Part shown: positions 42,496 to 52,068 of the stretch, one piece after another | How the letters are laid out: every line of letters begins with the position of its first letter | Position numbering within the stretch: the first letter of the stretch is position 1 | Origin: Propioniciclava flava | GTDB taxonomy: Bacteria > Actinomycetota > Actinomycetes > Propionibacteriales > Propionibacteriaceae | NCBI RefSeq assembly: GCF_004126535.1 | Contig: NZ_PPCV01000008.1 | Coordinates: 62,001-126,000, forward strand | Length of the DNA: 64,000 nt | Direction: 5' to 3' | The notes under the pieces: generated by a model | Database searches by the model: none | What the model saw: only the letters and a program-made list of their open reading frames with translations | Told to the model about the DNA's origin: nothing | Position numbers and translations under genes: made by a program

Positions 42496-44280
42496 CTAGC
42501 GCATGCGCGTGCCGAGGACTTTCCCGAGCGTGACGGCCACATCAAAGTCCCGATCCCACTTGAGTGCGACGAGGTCGTCGAACTCCATCTCAGGGCGGAG
42601 CAGATCGAGGACGTCGGCTTCGAACACTGAGCCCCGTTCGGCGAGGCCGAGTGCTTCTTCGCTGAAGCGGCGGTACGTGTTGCTTGAGGGAAACATGACC
42701 GAGTAGTCACCATCTACGAGCTGCCCAACGGAGACGTCCCACTTCGCTTCTAGCGTCTGCAGTGTCTCGGCAACCTTTTCGGCGTTGAACGGATTGGCTA
42801 ACAAATCAACTCCCACCGCTTCTCGAGTCGAATCCAGTGGAAGTGTCTCGTTCCAAAGCACCGAGATGTGACGCTCGAAATTGATGTCTTCGCGAACTGC
42901 TTTGCTGAACTCCAGGTAGTCGGTGTTCAGATTCAAACGCATCCAGCGCGTGATCCAGAGGATCGGGGCGTTGACCAGATTTGCATGCAACGAGTCCCTA
43001 CCTTCACCGTAGACAGATTCGCGGATGTGCGTCAGTAGCTCTTCGCAGTGGTAGTCCTTACAGAAGCGGAATAGGTGCGCGGATCGCTGGGGCAGACCGT
43101 TCCAGGGTGAAGAGTGATGGAGAGGGAACTCTCCTAGAATCGTTTCGAGCTCGCGTTGGAGCCTCGGCTTGGCTGCCGACAACACGAGAGCGTCGTCGGT
43201 CTCGTCCCACCGTCCGGCGCCCTCGTAGTCGAACTTCGCCTTGCAGGAAGCATATATAGCGACTTGAGCACACGTATTGAATAGCTCCGTGCTCACCCGG
43301 TAAGCGACCTCGCAATGGGGGTAATTCGGGTTGAATCTGCTGAGCTCCCCATCGCCGACCTGTTCGAAGATCTGCTTTGCCGACAGCACGTCTCTCGCGG
43401 CACGGCTGAGAATCCGATCGACCTCGTCGGATGAACTGTCGATGGGCACTTCGTTAGGGCGCAGATCATCGGAGAGCTCCGCGATTGTCTCGTCGATCCG
43501 CTGAAGGATCACCCGAAGCATGCCGCGAACGCTGTCGATGCGGAGTCGCTGCGCCTCGTCTTGGAGAAGCATCTGTTCAATGATCAGGTCGAGGTCGCCG
43601 AGGAACGGGTATAGATCACGCACAAGCACGTGTCGCCGCCCTCGCGCATTCTGCTTCGTGAACATCTCGGTTACAACAAGGCCGAGCGCGAAGACGTCCG
43701 CCGGTTTGCCGATACCGAGGGCGTTGTTCCTCATCATTTGCTCAGGAGCGAGGTAGTTGCGGTTCGCCAGGAGCTCCCCGCGATTCGTGAGCAAGGAGTC
43801 CTTGAAATGCGCGATACCAAAGTCGGCCAGGACGAGCCGACGCTTATCCGGGTTGACGAGGACATTCTCAGGTTTGATGTCGCGATGCACTATGCCATCG
43901 CGATGCACGTATGCGAGAGCATCGCAGAGCTGGCATGTGTAGTCGAGAAGCAAATCAGCATCTGTTTCGTCGCTGATCACGCTTCGCAGTGTCATCGGAT
44001 AGAAGTCCATGACGTAATAGAAGGAGGTCGCGTCCTCTGAGGACGCGTGGACCTTCACGACGTTCGGGTGGTTCGATGTCCGTCCGTACCCCATCTCTTG
44101 CATGAAACGCTTGTTGCGAGCGGAGTCCGCGTTGCCATCCTTCTCGATTCGTTTGATTGCGAACACCTGACCATCGGGCATGCGCCGGACCTTCCAAACC
44201 ACGGCTGATCCGCCCTGTCCCAGAGTTGAATCGAGCTCGTAGGTGTCGCCATTGATGATGAAGGGTCCATGCTTCGGCAT
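42496..44280 (-). CDS. Ser/Thr protein kinase with unknown C-terminal region
   Basis: 594 residues. The kinase domain (about 8-285) has the Gly loop LGQGGSAVVW, Lys in VFAIKRIEK, the catalytic HRDIKPENVLV, DFGIAH and APEQMM, all intact. There is no membrane helix or PASTA domain, so it is soluble. The C-terminal 300 residues are helical and unrecognised. The gene is lower in GC than its neighbours, a sign of transfer, and stands alone between the copper island and an IS nest. Stand-alone kinases of this kind occur in phage-defence loci, but that role is only suggested by context. Confidence 0.88.
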   Translation of the reverse strand: MPKHGPFIINGDTYELDSTLGQGGSAVVWKVRRMPDGQVFAIKRIEKDGNADSARNKRFMQEMGYGRTSNHPNVVKVHASSEDATSFYYVMDFYPMTLRSVISDETDADLLLDYTCQLCDALAYVHRDGIVHRDIKPENVLVNPDKRRLVLADFGIAHFKDSLLTNRGELLANRNYLAPEQMMRNNALGIGKPADVFALGLVVTEMFTKQNARGRRHVLVRDLYPFLGDLDLIIEQMLLQDEAQRLRIDSVRGMLRVILQRIDETIAELSDDLRPNEVPIDSSSDEVDRILSRAARDVLSAKQIFEQVGDGELSRFNPNYPHCEVAYRVSTELFNTCAQVAIYASCKAKFDYEGAGRWDETDDALVLSAAKPRLQRELETILGEFPLHHSSPWNGLPQRSAHLFRFCKDYHCEELLTHIRESVYGEGRDSLHANLVNAPILWITRWMRLNLNTDYLEFSKAVREDINFERHISVLWNETLPLDSTREAVGVDLLANPFNAEKVAETLQTLEAKWDVSVGQLVDGDYSVMFPSSNTYRRFSEEALGLAERGSVFEADVLDLLRPEMEFDDLVALKWDRDFDVAVTLGKVLGTRMR

Positions 44281-44542
44281 GAGCCCACGCTACTGACGTC
44301 CTCGGGTCATGATGTCGGCCCGCCTGGCGCGAGTGGGGTCCGATCGCCCTGACGGGCCGGGAGATGCCTGGAAGTTGCCAAGGCGAGCGAGCCATGTGCC
44401 GGATCACCGATAGGCGCGAACCGCGCGTAGACCTCGCAGTATTCGGCCCACACGACAGCTGTTCTCAGATCTCAGGCACGTCTTCGTCTGGTGGACTCGG
44501 CCTGGCTTCGGTGACTTCCTCTGGGCTGCGGCAATCCGACAC

Positions 44543-44621
44543 TCGGCAGATGATCGATGTCACGCGCCTGTGGTGGGGGTGTGGTGGCGGGCTCGGGTGT
44601 GGGCGAGGCGGTAGGAGTTGG
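44543..44621 (+). repeat. 79-bp repeat, copy 1 (IS21 end with istB 3' codons)
   Basis: Matches 49732-49810 in the same orientation with one mismatch (c/g in GATGTSACGCG). It includes the IS21 terminus and the last istB codons. The second copy shows that another IS21 element once lay to the right. Confidence 0.9.
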
Positions 44622-45384
44622 TGCCGGTTTCGATGATGGTGGCGTTGTAGGTGAGTCGGTCGACGATCGCTGCGCACAGGCGGGGGTCGGTGAAGGTGTC
44701 GGTCCAGGCGGAGAAGGACTGGTTGGACGCGATCGCGATGGCGTTCTTCTCCTCACGTTCGGTGAGGACCTGGAACAGCAGCTCGGCCCCGCGCCGGTCG
44801 AGTTCCATGTAGCCGAGTTCATCAATCACGAGGAGGTCGACGCGGCCGTAGCGGTTGATGGTCTTGGTGAGTTGCTTCTCGTCGGCGGCTTCGACTAGCT
44901 CGTTCACGAGCCGGGTGGCGAGGGTGTAGCGGACGCGGTAGCCCTGTTCTGCGGTGGCGGTGCCGAGCGCGATGAGCAGGTGGGATTTGCCGGTGCCGGA
45001 GTCCCCGATCAGGCACAGGGGGTCGCCGCGGCGGATCCAGTCGCCGGTGGCGAGCTCGTTGATGGTGGCGGGGTTGATGTTGGGGTTCGCGGTGAAGTCG
45101 AAGTCGGCGAGCCACTTCTCGCGGGGGAAGCCGGCGCTCTTGATGCGGCGCAGGGTGGAGCGGCGGTCGCGGTCGTCGACCTCGGCCAGGAGAAGTTCGG
45201 CGAGGAAGCCTTGGTAGGTGAGTTGTTCCTTGGTGGCGGCCGCGACGGCGTCGTCGACCACGGCGCGGATCGTGGGCAGCCGGAGCCGGCGGCAGGCTTG
45301 GTCGATCGCGGCTTGGGCGGCTTGCTCGGTGAGGCTGTGACGGCGGCGAAGACCGCCCTGGCGGTGGCTGGTGCTGATGGTCAT
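44560..45384 (-). CDS. istB: IS21-family ATP-binding helper IstB
   Basis: 274 residues. Walker A LIGDSGTGKSHLLIALG (about 118-134) and Walker B VDLLVIDELGYM; NQSFSAWTDTFTDPRLCAAI and VDRLTYNA are typical IstB segments. It remodels DNA to help IstA choose targets. Its ATG overlaps the istA TGA (ATGA). Confidence 0.95.
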   Translation of the reverse strand: MTISTSHRQGGLRRRHSLTEQAAQAAIDQACRRLRLPTIRAVVDDAVAAATKEQLTYQGFLAELLLAEVDDRDRRSTLRRIKSAGFPREKWLADFDFTANPNINPATINELATGDWIRRGDPLCLIGDSGTGKSHLLIALGTATAEQGYRVRYTLATRLVNELVEAADEKQLTKTINRYGRVDLLVIDELGYMELDRRGAELLFQVLTEREEKNAIAIASNQSFSAWTDTFTDPRLCAAIVDRLTYNATIIETGTNSYRLAHTRARHHTPTTGA

Positions 45385-46682
45385 GGGGTTCCTGTCGGGG
45401 TGTGATGGTGGGCCTCGGCGCTGGCCGGGGTGGGGGCGGGTTGGCGGCGGCGGAGGAGTTCGTCGTAGGCGGTGACGGTGGGCAGGGGGCGGGTGTCCTC
45501 GGGCAGGTGCGCGATGACCTGGTGCGGGTCGGTGGGGCGTCGTGGTGGCAGGTTCACGACCGTCCCGCCCCTGGTCGGGGTGGCTGGGGCGGGTGTGTGG
45601 CCGGTGGCGTGGCGGCGGGCTTCGACGGCGACGACGTCGGGGCTGGTCGCGCCAACGGACAGGGCTGAGGTGATGCCGGCGATCACCGCGTCGGACGGGA
45701 GGGATCGGTGGAGCAGGAGCACGTCGATCAACGCTCGGGTGCCGGCGACGTCGCCGCTGGTCTTGCGGGCCGCAGCCCAGAACGCGTCGTGGGCTGCGGT
45801 GAATGCCCCGGCGGCGCGGGCCTGCGCGAGGGCGGTGGAGCCGGGGAACGCGCCGGGCTTGTGGCGCAGCACTTCGAGGTAGTGGTCCAACTCGACCCGG
45901 GTCACGCCACGGGTGCCGAGGCGAGGGTGGGTGGCGACGACGGTGCGGCCCTCGAACACGACCACGCACGAGGCCCGCAGGGACACGCGGACGCGTTGCC
46001 CGATCAGGTGCGCGGGGACGGAGTACTTGACCATGCGGACGGTGATCAGGGCGGAGCGATCGACCCGGGGGTGGAGAATCAAGCCGGGGTCGAAGTCGTC
46101 GGCCGGCAACGGTGCCAGGTGGGGCAGCTCGGCGTGGTAGTCCTGCCCGATCGTGTTGGCGTGGCCGGTGATGCGGCGGGTGTTGTCGTCGACTTCCCAG
46201 GCGCGGATCTTGTCGTTGAGTTCGTCCAAGGTGGCGACCTCGGGCATGGGGGTGAGATGGTTGCGGCGGAACCATCCGACCTCGCCCTTCTCGTGGGCGC
46301 CGTCGATGCCGGGCTGGCAGTAGAACGCGTCGAAGCCGTAGTGGGAGCGGAACAGCACCCAGCGTTCGTTCTCGTCGCGTAGCCGGTCGCCGCCGTGGAT
46401 GACCTGGACGACGGCGGAGGTGAGGTTGTCGTAGCGGATGTGGCGGGTGGGGATGCCGCCCAGGGCGTGGAAGGCCTCGATGTGTCCTTCGAGGAAGGCC
46501 TCCTGTCCGCCGGTCGGGTAGACGCGGTGGATGGCCTTGCCGGAGTGGGACAGGCGGTAGACGAACATGTGGCACTTGGTCTTGACGCCGTCGAGGATGA
46601 CGTAGACCTCGCCGAAGTCGACCTCGGCCTCGGCGCCGGGGGCGTGGTCCTGCGGCACCATCGCCTCCACCCGGCGCATCAC
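45381..46682 (-). pseudogene. istA: IS21-family transposase IstA, N-terminal part missing
   Basis: 433 codons from GTG 46682. The DDE core is present: AEVDFGEVYV (Asp), HIRYDNLTSA (Asp) and GIDGAHEKGEVG (Glu). The roughly 100-140-residue N-terminal HTH region that full-length IstA needs to bind the ends is absent. The frame is preceded directly by the in-frame TGA of rclA. The Glu region also looks four residues shorter than relatives. Confidence 0.85.
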
Positions 46683-46685
46683 CGG

Positions 46686-48041
46686 TCAGGCCAATGGCTC
46701 CAGGGTGCCGAGCACCTCGTTGAAGGCCTCGGTGCTGGACGGGTGGGTCCAGATCCCGTCGCGCAGGTCGGAGACCTTGGCGCCCAGCCGGATGGCCAGG
46801 GCGACCATGTTGACCAGCTCCTGGGAGTCGATGGAGAAGATCGTCGCGCCGAGGATCTCTTGGCTGTCGGCGTCGACGAACAGCTTGAACAGGCCGTGGG
46901 TCTCGCCGACGATCTTCGGCCGGGGCATGGCGGCGATCTTCGCCACCTCCTTCTTCGCCATCAGGACGTTGCGGCCGGACTTGCGGGCCTGGGTCTCGTC
47001 CATGCCCACCATCGACAGCGGCGGGGTGATGAAGGTGGTGTTCGGCACCGCCACGCGGTCGCTGCGGCGGCGCGTGCCCTGGCCCATCACCGCGTCCCAC
47101 ACGATGCGGTTGTCGTCCAGCGAGATGTAGGTGAACTGCGGGCCGCCGTTGACGTCGCCCACCGCGTACACACCGGGGACGCTGGTCTGCAGCTGGTCGT
47201 CCACGACGACGAAGCCCCGCTCGTCCACCTCGATGCCGGCGGCCTCCAGGCCCAGCTCGCCGGTGACCGGCACGCGTCCGGCGGCCACCAGCACGGCCTC
47301 GGCCGCGAAATCGCCCTTGGTGGTGTGCACCACGGCGTGTGTGCCGTCGTCGTCCAGCGACGTGGGCCGGACGCCCTGCTCGATGGTGACGCCCATGTCG
47401 AGCAGGGTCTGCCTCACGGCCTCGGCCACGTCCCGGTCGCCGCGGGGAAGGAACTCCTCGCCGCGGTCGAGGATGGTGACCTTGGAGCCGAAGTGGGTGA
47501 ACATGCTAGCGAACTCCAGCCCAACGAAGCCGCCGCCCACGATCACCAGCCGTTCGGGCAGCGGGTCGATGTGCTGGATGGTGGTCGAGTCGAACACCCG
47601 CGGTGAGTCGAAGCCGGGCAGGTCGACGCGGCGCGAGGTCGCACCGGTGCCGATCACCACGGTCTCGCCGGTGAGCTCCACCTGGCCCTCGGCGGTGTCG
47701 ACGACGACCGTCCGCGGGCCGGTGAACCGGGCGGTGCCGTCCACCAGGGTGACGCCCGGCTTCTCCAGCATCTGGTGGTTCGCGGCGTTGAGCGTGCCGA
47801 TCAGCGCGTCGCGGCCGGCGACGGCGGTGCGGAAGAACTCCTGCGGGTCGTCGGAGTCGCGACGCTCCTCGGCCGAGACGACGAGGTCCTTGGTCGGCAC
47901 GCAGCCGATGTTGATGCAGGTGCCGCCGTACATCTCGGGCGAGCGCTCCACCAGCGCCACGGTCTTGCCGGCGGCCGCGAAGCGCCCCGCCAGGGTCTTG
48001 CCTGCCTTGCCCCAGCCGATCACCAGCAGGTCAACGTCCAT
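46686..48041 (-). CDS. rclA: RclA/Har-like FAD-dependent disulfide oxidoreductase
   Basis: 451 residues from ATG 48041 (AAGGAG upstream). FAD motif LLVIGWGKAGKTLAGRF at the start; redox-active pair in MYGGTCINIGCVPTK; NAD(P) motif VIVGGGFVGLEFASMF; PQFTYISLDDNRIV and IWTHPSSTEAFNEVLG near the end. These follow E. coli RclA, known to reduce hypothiocyanous acid and to protect from reactive chlorine. Mercuric reductase is less likely: there is no C-terminal Cys pair. It is flanked by IS remnants and was probably brought in with them. Confidence 0.85.
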   Translation of the reverse strand: MDVDLLVIGWGKAGKTLAGRFAAAGKTVALVERSPEMYGGTCINIGCVPTKDLVVSAEERRDSDDPQEFFRTAVAGRDALIGTLNAANHQMLEKPGVTLVDGTARFTGPRTVVVDTAEGQVELTGETVVIGTGATSRRVDLPGFDSPRVFDSTTIQHIDPLPERLVIVGGGFVGLEFASMFTHFGSKVTILDRGEEFLPRGDRDVAEAVRQTLLDMGVTIEQGVRPTSLDDDGTHAVVHTTKGDFAAEAVLVAAGRVPVTGELGLEAAGIEVDERGFVVVDDQLQTSVPGVYAVGDVNGGPQFTYISLDDNRIVWDAVMGQGTRRRSDRVAVPNTTFITPPLSMVGMDETQARKSGRNVLMAKKEVAKIAAMPRPKIVGETHGLFKLFVDADSQEILGATIFSIDSQELVNMVALAIRLGAKVSDLRDGIWTHPSSTEAFNEVLGTLEPLA

Positions 48042-48189
48042 CACAATTCTCCTTCGCGTAGGCACGCTCTCGCTCGCAACGCTCGCAATCCACGAGGTGC
48101 GGGATTTGCCGGTGGGCATCCTTCCAGCGGCACCGCTGAGATGGAAAGCCAACTGCTGACATCGCTCTGCTGGTCGGAGCCACGGCAGG

Positions 48190-49673
48190 TTCAACCGGTC
48201 GTCGCAACACCGGCTTCTTCCAAGGATTGTAGTTGCTCTTCGAAGACCTCGGCCGGTGTTCTCCAGCCGAGGGTCTTGCGGGGGCGGCTGTTTAGGGTGT
48301 GGGCCACGGCTTCCAGATCTTCTGCTGTCCAGCGGGACAGGTCGGTGCCCTTGGGGAAGTACTGACGCAGCAGCCCGTTGGTGTTCTCGTTGCTGGGCCG
48401 CTGCCATGGGCTGTGGGGGTCAGCGAAGTAGACCTTCGTGCCGGTCTCCAGGGCGAAGGTGGCGTGAGCGGATAGTTCCTTGCCGCGGTCCCAGGTGATG
48501 GTCTTGCGCAGCTGCTGCGGCAGAGCGGTGATCGACGCGGCGAGCGCGGTGTTCATCGCGACCGCACCGTAACCGCCCAGCGAGGGGCCGTTCTTGACCG
48601 GCGGAGTCTGGCCCCAGCCCTCCAAGCGAGGCAGATGGACCAGGATCGTGGCGCGGCTGTGGCGTTCGACCAAGGTGCCGATCGCGGAGCGGCCGGTGCC
48701 GATGATCAGGTCGCCTTCCCAGTGGCCGGGAACAGCCCGATCCGCGGCCTCCGCGGGCCGTTCGCTGATCACGACATCGGCGGTGACATGGCCATGGGGC
48801 TTGTTCCGCGAACGCTCACGCGGCGAGCGCAGAGCCCTGCCGGTGCGCAGGCAGGTCACCAGGTCCCGTATCAGCGCCCCGCGGCCCTCGATGAACAGTG
48901 ACTGGTAGATCGCCTCGTGACTGATCCGCATGGACTCATCATCACCGAACTCGATGCGCAGGCGGTGGCTGATCTGCTCCGGGCTCCAGGCCTTCGACCA
49001 GCGACGGTCGGCCCGGTGGGGCTTGTTCAACCCTTTCCAGACTGGCGTGTCTGGGCCGTTGACGGTGCGGCCGTCAGGGTGGGTGACCTTGCCGGCGAGC
49101 CGGTCCTGGACGTAGTCACGCAGCCGCGGGTTGGTCACCATCTTCGCTTCTTTGGGCCTCTTGGCGGCCTCGTGGGCTTTCCACTGGGCGACCATGGCTC
49201 GGTATTCGAGTTTCCCGCCTCGGGTAGCGGCGTTGCGGCGCAGCTCACGACTGATCGTGCCTGGATCACGGCCCAGAGCCCGGGCGATGGTGCGAACCCC
49301 CTTGCCCTGGGCCTTCAGGATGGCGATCTCCTCACGCTCGGCGAAGCTGAGATATCGCCCACTGGGTTCGACCAGACTGATCGGTGGCATGCCGCCAGCG
49401 TGGCGGAACCACCGCGAGGCCACCGGGATCGACACACCCACCACGAGCGCGGCCTCCGCCGTTGAGATCCCCGTCGCAATGAGACGCCAGAAGTCACGCT
49501 GCACCGTCCGAGACGGTTGCGGCCTGCCCGGAGAGAACATCGCCGGCCGCAAGGCCCTGTCCGCTCGCCACTGACGCCGCAACCCCTCGGGGACATCGCC
49601 AGTCCTCATGCTCCAATGCTTGGTAGCCATCCTCCACACCTCTCACATCAAGGTGTTGCGACGACCAGTTGAA
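48190..49673 (-). mobile_element. IS30-family insertion sequence
   Basis: About 1,480 bp with 22-bp imperfect terminal repeats (48190-48211 and 49652-49673; one mismatch, outer ends TTCAAC/GTTGAA) and a single transposase gene. I see no clear target-site duplication, so the flanks may have been rearranged. Confidence 0.85.
48191..49630 (-). CDS. IS30-family transposase
   Basis: About 479 residues. HTH regions include STAEAALVVGVSIPVASRWF and RTIARALGRDPGTISRELRR. The DDE core has GHWEGDLIIGTG (Asp), ITWDRGKELSAH (Asp) and RPSNENTNGLLRQYFPKGTD (Glu), the IS30 signature. It ends near TLGWRTPAEVF. The start is uncertain between ATG 49630 and GTG 49639. Confidence 0.95.
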   Translation of the reverse strand: MATKHWSMRTGDVPEGLRRQWRADRALRPAMFSPGRPQPSRTVQRDFWRLIATGISTAEAALVVGVSIPVASRWFRHAGGMPPISLVEPSGRYLSFAEREEIAILKAQGKGVRTIARALGRDPGTISRELRRNAATRGGKLEYRAMVAQWKAHEAAKRPKEAKMVTNPRLRDYVQDRLAGKVTHPDGRTVNGPDTPVWKGLNKPHRADRRWSKAWSPEQISHRLRIEFGDDESMRISHEAIYQSLFIEGRGALIRDLVTCLRTGRALRSPRERSRNKPHGHVTADVVISERPAEAADRAVPGHWEGDLIIGTGRSAIGTLVERHSRATILVHLPRLEGWGQTPPVKNGPSLGGYGAVAMNTALAASITALPQQLRKTITWDRGKELSAHATFALETGTKVYFADPHSPWQRPSNENTNGLLRQYFPKGTDLSRWTAEDLEAVAHTLNSRPRKTLGWRTPAEVFEEQLQSLEEAGVATTG

Positions 49674-49731
49674 TGCGCCCACAGAACGACACTCAGAGTG
49701 TGCTGAGGCCGTGCGCAGCAACGCGCGCACA

Positions 49732-49810
49732 TCGGCAGATGATCGATGTGACGCGCCTGTGGTGGGGGTGTGGTGGCGGGCTCGGGTGTGGGCGAGGCGG
49801 TAGGAGTTGG
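49732..49810 (+). repeat. 79-bp repeat, copy 2 (orphan IS21 end)
   Basis: Direct copy of 44543-44621 with one mismatch. It ends in the middle of former istB codons, after which the sequence is unrelated. With copy 1 it brackets istB, istA, rclA and the IS30 element. Confidence 0.9.
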
Positions 49811-49904
49811 GGGGTTATCAGGCATCTGCGTTGGATTGATCTGGCGCGATGGAGATGGTTCTGGGGATGCCAGATCGTCTGGCCTCAGACCATAAGGAGT
49901 CGAC

Positions 49905-50438
49905 ATGAAGACGTCCCTGGCCAGCCTCGTCCTGGTTGCCGCCCTCGGCCTCGCTGCCTGCACCTCGGTGCCAGCCCGTCCGGTGGAAAGTGCGCCCGCC
50001 GGATCGAACCAACCCGCTCAGAGCGGTACCGCGACACCGTCAGCCAACACACCCAAGGAGGGCGTCGCCACCTTTGGGTCGTCCTACACGTGGGAGGACG
50101 GCCTGTCGCTCACCCTGGGACAACCAGCGGCGTACACCCCGAGCAAGCACGCCTACACCGGTAGCCAGTTCACTCACTACATCGTCATCGACGTGCGCCT
50201 GGTCAACAACACCGGCTCCCCCTGGGACCCCGGAATCGCGCATGCCACTCTGCAATCGGCCAATCAAGAGGGCGACCAGATTTTCGACTCCGGCAAGCTT
50301 CCAGATCAACCGCACACAACCCTGCTCAATGGGCGCGAAGCCAGCTACAAGATGGCGTTCGCTGTGGCGGACCCCAGCGACCTCGTATTGGAGTTCACTC
50401 CAGACTGGACTCACACATCGGTGCTCTTCCACCATTGA
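49905..50438 (+). CDS. lipoprotein, DUF4352-like
   Basis: 177 residues, ATG preceded by AAGGAG at 6 bases. Signal peptide with lipobox GLAAC (Cys 19), a Pro/Ser-rich spacer (20-52), then a beta-rich domain with YIVIDVRLVNNTGSPWDPG, the pattern of DUF4352-type immunoglobulin-like lipoprotein domains. Function unknown. Confidence 0.75.
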   Translation: MKTSLASLVLVAALGLAACTSVPARPVESAPAGSNQPAQSGTATPSANTPKEGVATFGSSYTWEDGLSLTLGQPAAYTPSKHAYTGSQFTHYIVIDVRLVNNTGSPWDPGIAHATLQSANQEGDQIFDSGKLPDQPHTTLLNGREASYKMAFAVADPSDLVLEFTPDWTHTSVLFHH

Positions 50439-50497
50439 TCACGTCTCATCCGAACCGTCATCAGGGTGGGCCCTTGACGCCGTCCAGGCCCCGAAGC

Positions 50498-51313
50498 TCA
50501 GCGGTGGGCGCCGATGGCATCCACCAGGGCGTCCACTCCGGTGACGGACGCGCTGGGCAGGCCGAGGCGTCCGGCGACCTGCAACACGACCGGCTGCCGC
50601 AAGCGGGCACGGGCGACCAGGTCAGCGTCCCCCAGCATGGTGGCGGGCTCCCCCAGATGGAGGCGTCCGTCGACGAGAATCGCGACGGCGTCGGCCCAGC
50701 CGAGCGCGAAGTCGACCTCGTGGGTGGAGATCACCACCGTGGTGTGATCGGCTTGGAGTTGAGCCAGGGCGTCCACCATCTCGTTGACGCCCTGGGGATC
50801 CAGCCCTGCGGTCGGCTCGTCCATCAACAGCACGCACGGCTGCATGGCCATGGCACCCGCCATGGCGACGCGTTTGCGCTGGCCATAGCTCAGTTCGTGG
50901 ATGGGACGGTCGGCCAGATCCGTGATGGAGAGCACCTCCAGCGCGTGCGCGACCCGCTCGCGGACCTGCTCATCGGGCAACCCCAGGTTGATGGGGCCAA
51001 ACGACACGTCACGGAACACGTCCGCGGCGAAGAGTTGATCGTCGGGGTCCTGCGCGACGAACTGGACGGCCTCGCGGTGCGCCCGCAGCCCCGCCCTGTT
51101 GTGGACGAGCTTCACCCCGTCCACCGCAACCTGGCCTGCACCCGGCTCGATAGCCCCCGACAGGACGCGCAACAGCGTCGTCTTGCCCGACCCGTTGGCG
51201 CCCAGCAAGGCCAGACGGCGCCCCTTCGGCACCACCAGATCGACGCCGTGCAGCACCTCCCGGTCGCCGTAGCCGACGACCAGACCGGACCCCGACAGTT
51301 CACGATGGCTCAT
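50498..51313 (-). CDS. cbiO: cobalt ECF transporter ATP-binding subunit
   Basis: 271 residues from ATG 51313. Walker A LLGANGSGKTT, Q-loop FVAQDPDDQLF, signature ELSYGQRKRVAMAGAM, Walker B CVLLMDEPTAGLDP and the His switch VISTHE are all present. It powers cobalt import with CbiMNQ. The start overlaps the cbiQ stop by 4 bases; it is the last gene of the riboswitch-controlled operon. Confidence 0.94.
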   Translation of the reverse strand: MSHRELSGSGLVVGYGDREVLHGVDLVVPKGRRLALLGANGSGKTTLLRVLSGAIEPGAGQVAVDGVKLVHNRAGLRAHREAVQFVAQDPDDQLFAADVFRDVSFGPINLGLPDEQVRERVAHALEVLSITDLADRPIHELSYGQRKRVAMAGAMAMQPCVLLMDEPTAGLDPQGVNEMVDALAQLQADHTTVVISTHEVDFALGWADAVAILVDGRLHLGEPATMLGDADLVARARLRQPVVLQVAGRLGLPSASVTGVDALVDAIGAHR

Positions 51314-52068
51314 CGGAGCACCCCCCACATCACGCTTGTTCCGATCAGGACGGCCAGCAACACGAGGCTGCCGACCAGAAAAGCTGTCGAGCGGATCCGC
51401 GGCGGCTCCAGCGTCCGCAACGAATCCTCATATCCGCGTCCGGCGAGGCCTACGTCGAGGCGCCGGGCCCGCTCCCACACCCGCAGGAACAACACGCTCA
51501 TCGCCATGGACGTCGACCGCATGGCCGCCCGCCGATCGACGTAGCCCAGACGTCCTTCCTGGGCACGCCGGATCTCGCCCACGTTCTCGATCAGCCCGAA
51601 CGCAAACCGGTAGATCAAGGAGGCGATCTCGATCAGCGGATCCGGGACGCGCAGCTTGCGCAGCCCCGTGAGCAGGTCGATCATCGGCGTCGAACACGCC
51701 AAGGTGAACAGCGCCAGGGTTGCGGCCAGCGAGCGCACCGCCAGGTCCCGGGCGGTGCGCAGGCCCTCCGGCGTGATCGCGAACGTCGGACCAGACGACC
51801 ATCCGACGCTGACGGCCACCGTCGCCACGCCGATAGCGATGGACACCACCGGCAGCCACACGACGCGCACCAGCCGCCCCCACCCGACCTTGATCGGCCC
51901 CACAAGCAACACGACGCTGATCAGCGCCACCGCCGCCCCGCCAGGGATCGGCGGCAACGCTAACGCGGAGCCGAGCAAGCCCAGCGAGAGGACCCCCTTG
52001 TCACGCAGGGATCGCTCTCGCCACGGGCTCGCCCAGGCCGCATGGTCGAGCGCCAACCCGTGCGCCAT
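51310..52068 (-). CDS. cbiQ: cobalt ECF transporter transmembrane subunit
   Basis: 252 residues, about five membrane helices. The coupling motifs near the C-terminal half are RRAQEGRLGYVDRRAAMRS and ERARRLDVGLAGRGY, the Ala-Arg-Gly-type helices that contact CbiO. Its ATG shares one base with the cbiN stop (TAATG). Confidence 0.92.
   Translation of the reverse strand: MAHGLALDHAAWASPWRERSLRDKGVLSLGLLGSALALPPIPGGAAVALISVVLLVGPIKVGWGRLVRVVWLPVVSIAIGVATVAVSVGWSSGPTFAITPEGLRTARDLAVRSLAATLALFTLACSTPMIDLLTGLRKLRVPDPLIEIASLIYRFAFGLIENVGEIRRAQEGRLGYVDRRAAMRSTSMAMSVLFLRVWERARRLDVGLAGRGYEDSLRTLEPPRIRSTAFLVGSLVLLAVLIGTSVMWGVLR

Larger units (their letters stand above)
44543..46682 (-). mobile_element. 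IS21-family element, 5' truncated
   Basis: Contains complete istB and a 5'-truncated istA, transcribed on the minus strand. The terminal region at 44543 is present, but the other end, with the istA start and terminal repeat, is missing; the sequence changes to the rclA 3' end at about 46683-46686. Not autonomous as it stands. Confidence 0.85.

Noticed and set aside
46680-46690. An rclA-istA fusion, since both are in the same frame.
   Set aside because: The rclA TGA lies between them in frame, so they are separate; the shared frame reflects the insertion point.
44560-47100. One continuous frame spanning istB and beyond (846 codons).
   Set aside because: Only the first 274 residues before the stop are IstB; the upstream part is the wrong frame of istA and rclA.
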